From: Oscillospiraceae bacterium
GTDB taxonomy: Bacteria > Bacillota_A > Clostridia > Oscillospirales > CAG-272
Length of the DNA: 24,450 nucleotides
Assembly (NCBI GenBank): GCA_015064665.1
Contig: SVRU01000039.1
Location: 1 to 24,450, forward strand
Direction of reading: 5' to 3'
In this document: piece after piece, positions 22,301 through 24,450 of the stretch
Position numbering within the stretch: position 1 is the first letter of the stretch
Layout of the letters: every line of letters starts with the position of its first letter
Translations under genes and position numbers: made by a program
Notes under the pieces: generated by a model
Databases searched by the model: none
The model's input: only the letters and a program-made list of their open reading frames with translations
Told to the model about the DNA's origin: nothing

Positions 22301-22728
22301 CTGGTATAGCTGTTATTTCGTGTTTAATGAACTTATTATTTGATTTTGTTTTTATAATAGATTTAAGAAAATTAGTATATAGTTTTCTGTTAAGCAAAAG
22401 AAATCTCAAAGGAGCTAAAAAAATTCACAAGGCTCAAACAAAAAAAGCCAGATTGACTTTGTCATACATCAGAAATTATGCGATATATCCCAAACACTTT
22501 AATTTCTACTACAAATTTCGTGCTATATACTTTTTTTCACTTATACCGCAATATGTTTTTATGATAATCTTGATTTGTTTTTACGCTTTAGTTGCTTTTG
22601 TTTGTGAATTTTTCTTGCTTTTGTTGAAATTAGTTTTGATGGAAATAATAATTGGCGGAAATTTTTCAGGTCAGGTCAGCAAATTCGATAGAAGGTACAT
22701 ATACGAAAAGAAAAAACGCAGAAAATAA
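22297..22728 (+). CDS. Small basic membrane protein, unknown
   Basis: The 143 residues have a first membrane helix at about 4-21 and a strongly basic middle (KRNLKGAKKIHKAQTKKAR). A long hydrophobic segment at about 77-117 (FSLIPQYVFMIILICFYALV and beyond) probably forms two helices, and the end is basic. It starts on the stop codon of the 49-residue stub, with AGAGG about 9 bases upstream. No family is recognised. Its place at the end of the orphan array, before the last seam hairpin and RHS fragment, suggests it belongs to the same displaced-module series. Confidence 0.55.
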   Translation: MTGIAVISCLMNLLFDFVFIIDLRKLVYSFLLSKRNLKGAKKIHKAQTKKARLTLSYIRNYAIYPKHFNFYYKFRAIYFFSLIPQYVFMIILICFYALVAFVCEFFLLLLKLVLMEIIIGGNFSGQVSKFDRRYIYEKKKRRK

Positions 22729-22759
22729 TATTTACTTTTCGTAAATAGAATCGCATAAT

Positions 22760-22814
22760 AGAGGCAAAACTAAAGCTTTACTGTAAATTTTATCATCAAT
22801 TCAGTTTTGCCTCT
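22760..22814. other. Seam hairpin d, large loop
   Basis: A 12-bp perfect stem, AGAGGCAAAACT with AGTTTTGCCTCT, encloses a 31-base loop, 32 bases after the preceding stop. The RHS fragment starts 3 bases behind it. It has only a short T tract. Confidence 0.6.
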
Positions 22815-22816
22815 TC

Positions 22817-22941
22817 ATAACATCAGCCAACTTATACGAGAGGATAATGTCCCTAAAAACCAAACATATGTTTACACATATGACGCTTCTGGCAATATTC
22901 TCACTAAGAAAACCTATGTGTCGCTTGGTATAACTGAATAA
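22817..22941 (+). pseudogene. RHS gene fragment 4
   Basis: 102 bases (22817-22918) align without gaps to RHS 17091-17192 with 9 substitutions. The frame then leaves the match as VSLGITE and stops. It begins where fragment 3 leaves off in the RHS gene, and its first 21 bases repeat the end of fragment 3 (20421-20441) with one difference. Confidence 0.8.
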
Positions 22942-22982
22942 AAAAAGAGCGGAGATGCTTTGAAAAACAGGCATCTTCGCTC
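22940..22982 (-). terminator. Terminator of the cupin-AraC gene
   Basis: The stem is 22947-22958 with 22971-22982 (12 bp, one mismatch), followed on the minus strand by seven T. It directly abuts the end of RHS fragment 4, marking the right edge of the toxin region. Confidence 0.8.
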
Positions 22983-22985
22983 AAT

Positions 22986-23795
22986 TCATTTTGGGTTTTG
23001 CATATTGGGGGAATGGCCGAAGTAATCTCGGTATGCTCGGTAAAAGCTCGGGTAATTTGAAAATCCGCAGTCGGTATAAATTTCGGTCGGCTTCTCGCCG
23101 TGTCTTATTCTCCTGTGGGCAAGCAGCACCTTTTTGTTTCTGACGTACTGCATAATGCCTATGCCCATTTCCTTTTTAAAGAGTGTTCTTGTGTAGGAAG
23201 AGGAGAAGAAAAGAGCCTTTGAGATGTCCTCTACCTTTCTGATATTGCACAGCTCTTCTTTTATGTAATCAAGCATATGCTGCACTGCGGTGTTTTTTAT
23301 CTCGGGGGCTTTTTCCGAGTCGAGATCGAGGTCGTTCAGAAGCAAAACGGTTATCTCGGCAATCGATTTTATAAAAAACGAGGCGTTATGCTTACTTATT
23401 TCAAGCTTCCTTTTTAATACGTCAAATATTTCAAGAATAGCTGATTCGTTATTTGCCGAAATATGCTCGCACTTGTCAAAGATTTTCTCCGCAAGTCCCG
23501 AGTTTTTTATCGATTCGGGCAAAAATCCCAGGCAATATATGCTTGACGGACTTTTTATCACTCTGTGCTTATAATGGTGGCTGCCCGGTTTTATCAGAAG
23601 AAGGTCTCCTTTCGTTATAGTGTACCTTCTGTTTTCGATTACGTATTCGCTTTCACCCTCGGTTATAAGCATTATTTCAAAGAATGAATGCTCCTGCCAT
23701 TTATGACCTGTTTCGCCTTCTTCGGATTGATTTTCAAGATAGAGAAAATAAAAATCCCTGCTCTTATAATCTATAAATGAAATGTTTTTATTCAT
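22986..23795 (-). CDS. AraC-family regulator with N-terminal cupin domain
   Basis: In this 269-residue protein, residues about 25-90 form a cupin-type ligand pocket (EHSFFEIMLITEGESEYVIE, then ITKGDLLLIKPGSHHY). Residues 165-265 form the double helix-turn-helix (VEDISKALFFSSSYTRTLFK and IYTDCGFSNYPSFYRAYRDY, ending FGHSPNMQ). Regulators of this type usually respond to sugars or other carbon sources and activate a nearby operon. No ribosome site precedes the ATG, and the -10 box ends 6 bases before it, so the mRNA is probably leaderless. It is divergent from the gene at 23936, its most likely target. Confidence 0.9.
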   Translation of the reverse strand: MNKNISFIDYKSRDFYFLYLENQSEEGETGHKWQEHSFFEIMLITEGESEYVIENRRYTITKGDLLLIKPGSHHYKHRVIKSPSSIYCLGFLPESIKNSGLAEKIFDKCEHISANNESAILEIFDVLKRKLEISKHNASFFIKSIAEITVLLLNDLDLDSEKAPEIKNTAVQHMLDYIKEELCNIRKVEDISKALFFSSSYTRTLFKKEMGIGIMQYVRNKKVLLAHRRIRHGEKPTEIYTDCGFSNYPSFYRAYRDYFGHSPNMQNPK

Positions 23796-23801
23796 AGGTT
23801 G

Positions 23802-23830
23802 AGTATAGCATATATTATTTTTGTTGTAAA
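23802..23830 (-). promoter_or_regulatory. Promoter of the cupin-AraC gene (leaderless transcript)
   Basis: Minus strand: TTTACA (23825-23830), a 17-base spacer and TATACT (23802-23807). The ATG begins seven bases downstream of the -10 box, where transcription would start. Confidence 0.7.
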
Positions 23831-23873
23831 GCGTTTTTGTAATATTTTTGCTTCTTTAGGCTCTTTTATGTTA

Positions 23874-23902
23874 TTTTATTTCAAAAGCGAATGTGCTAAA
23901 AT
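23874..23902 (+). promoter_or_regulatory. Weak promoter of the right-edge gene, probably activator-dependent
   Basis: TAAAAT (23897-23902) has only a poor -35 (TTTTAT, 23874-23879) at 17 bases. AAGGAG follows before the ATG. A weak -35 next to an AraC gene fits activation by that regulator. Confidence 0.4.
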
Positions 23903-23935
23903 GAATGTGTAAATAAATTTTAAGGAGAACTAAAA

Positions 23936-24450
23936 ATGAAAAAACCGCTTCATATGTTGACGGGACTTAATCTTGTTGACTACGGATTTGATCCCGATAC
24001 CTTTCTTCCTCTTGTAAAAAGGTTTAAGTACGGCAAGGAGAACGGAGATCTTTTTAAATTCATTTCGGTAAGACTTGACCAGAAGAAGCCTACGGACGAG
24101 CAGCTTTTTGAGTGGGCGGAGTTCTTCCGTGACAATAAAATATACTTTAAAACCGCAGGTAACTATGCCCGCTTTGAAAAGGAAGTGAATTTGCAGCTGA
24201 CAAAGGAAACGACCGAGAAGCTTCACGAGATTGCAGGCGAGTATTATATCGGTGACGGTCTCGGAGAGTTCGGCGGTTTTTATGCAACAAGAGCCAAGGG
24301 CTACGACAACAAAACCTCGGAGGACCCCGTTCAGGGCATTAAAACCGTCAAGGAAGCAAAAGAAACCTATATCCGCCAGATTCACAAGAAGATGGATAAA
24401 ATGCTCGAGAACGGCTCTAAGGGAATAACCTCAACGCAGGCTGTAACCCT
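23936..24450 (+). CDS. Unrecognised protein, possibly glycosidase-related (runs off the window)
   Basis: An ATG with AAGGAG 8 bases upstream opens a frame to the window edge: 171 residues without signal peptide. The sequence begins MKKPLHMLTGLNLVDYGFDP and contains FKFISVRLDQKKPTDEQLF, IYFKTAGNYARFEKE and a notable YYIGDGLGEFGGFYATRAK near 103-121. Alternating strands and helices with FISVRL, YFKTAG and YYIGDGLGEFGG at strand ends look like the first half of a TIM barrel, and GEFGG could hold an acid residue as in glycoside hydrolases. That reading is tentative. Codon use and composition match the GC-richer backbone genes. The divergent cupin-AraC gene is its likely regulator. Confidence 0.6.
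   Translation, partial: MKKPLHMLTGLNLVDYGFDPDTFLPLVKRFKYGKENGDLFKFISVRLDQKKPTDEQLFEWAEFFRDNKIYFKTAGNYARFEKEVNLQLTKETTEKLHEIAGEYYIGDGLGEFGGFYATRAKGYDNKTSEDPVQGIKTVKEAKETYIRQIHKKMDKMLENGSKGITSTQAVT

Noticed and set aside
19025..22985. Transposon or integron origin of the orphan array
   Set aside because: No transposase, integrase or terminal inverted repeats seen; the 21-base direct repeat and seam hairpins are reported but not enough to name an element.

Overview
The window looks like chromosomal DNA from a Clostridia-type Firmicute, probably an uncultured gut lineage. This rests on strong AGGAGG-type ribosome sites, many TTGACA/TATAAT promoters with 17-bp spacers, GTG starts, stem-plus-T terminators, and a large secreted WapA/RHS-like protein rather than a type VI effector. 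That assignment is inference; no 16S gene or other taxonomic marker is present.

Left part (1-3260). The 5' end of a glycosidase-like beta-propeller gene leaves the window on the minus strand. Next is a tight minus-strand pair: a helix-turn-helix protein fused to an alkaline-phosphatase-superfamily domain, and a histidine phosphatase. Near-identical hairpins bracket this pair. Then come a repetitive intergenic element, a four-helix-bundle protein gene, an elaborate 200-base array of hairpins joined by inverted linkers, and a tRNA-Cys(GCA) gene with a clear promoter and terminator.

Middle part (3260-10040). A plus-strand operon encodes an M20D amidohydrolase, a tRNA-dihydrouridine synthase and an alpha/beta-hydrolase. 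A PocR/AraC regulator is divergent from an FAD-dependent oxidoreductase and shares direct repeats with it. A second short operon encodes a glycerophosphodiester phosphodiesterase and a UDG-superfamily hypoxanthine-DNA glycosylase. This part is GC-richer and ordinary in gene content.

Right part (10040-22950). A sigma-70-family factor and its overlapping DUF4367-type membrane partner (a likely anti-sigma) are divergent from a small secreted protein and a 2185-residue RHS/YD-repeat protein with a variable C-terminal tip. An immunity-type gene overlaps the RHS stop codon. Behind it lies an AT-rich array of five or six orphan small genes, mostly predicted membrane proteins. They are separated by broken pieces of the RHS core gene, leftovers of toxin tips, and hairpins at the seams. 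I read this as a polymorphic-toxin locus with a downstream graveyard or reservoir of displaced tip/immunity modules; it is the most interesting region of the window.

Right edge (22940-24450). A cupin-AraC regulator, apparently transcribed as a leaderless mRNA, is divergent from a gene that runs off the window and may be sugar-related. No transposase, integrase, CRISPR array or rRNA gene was found.
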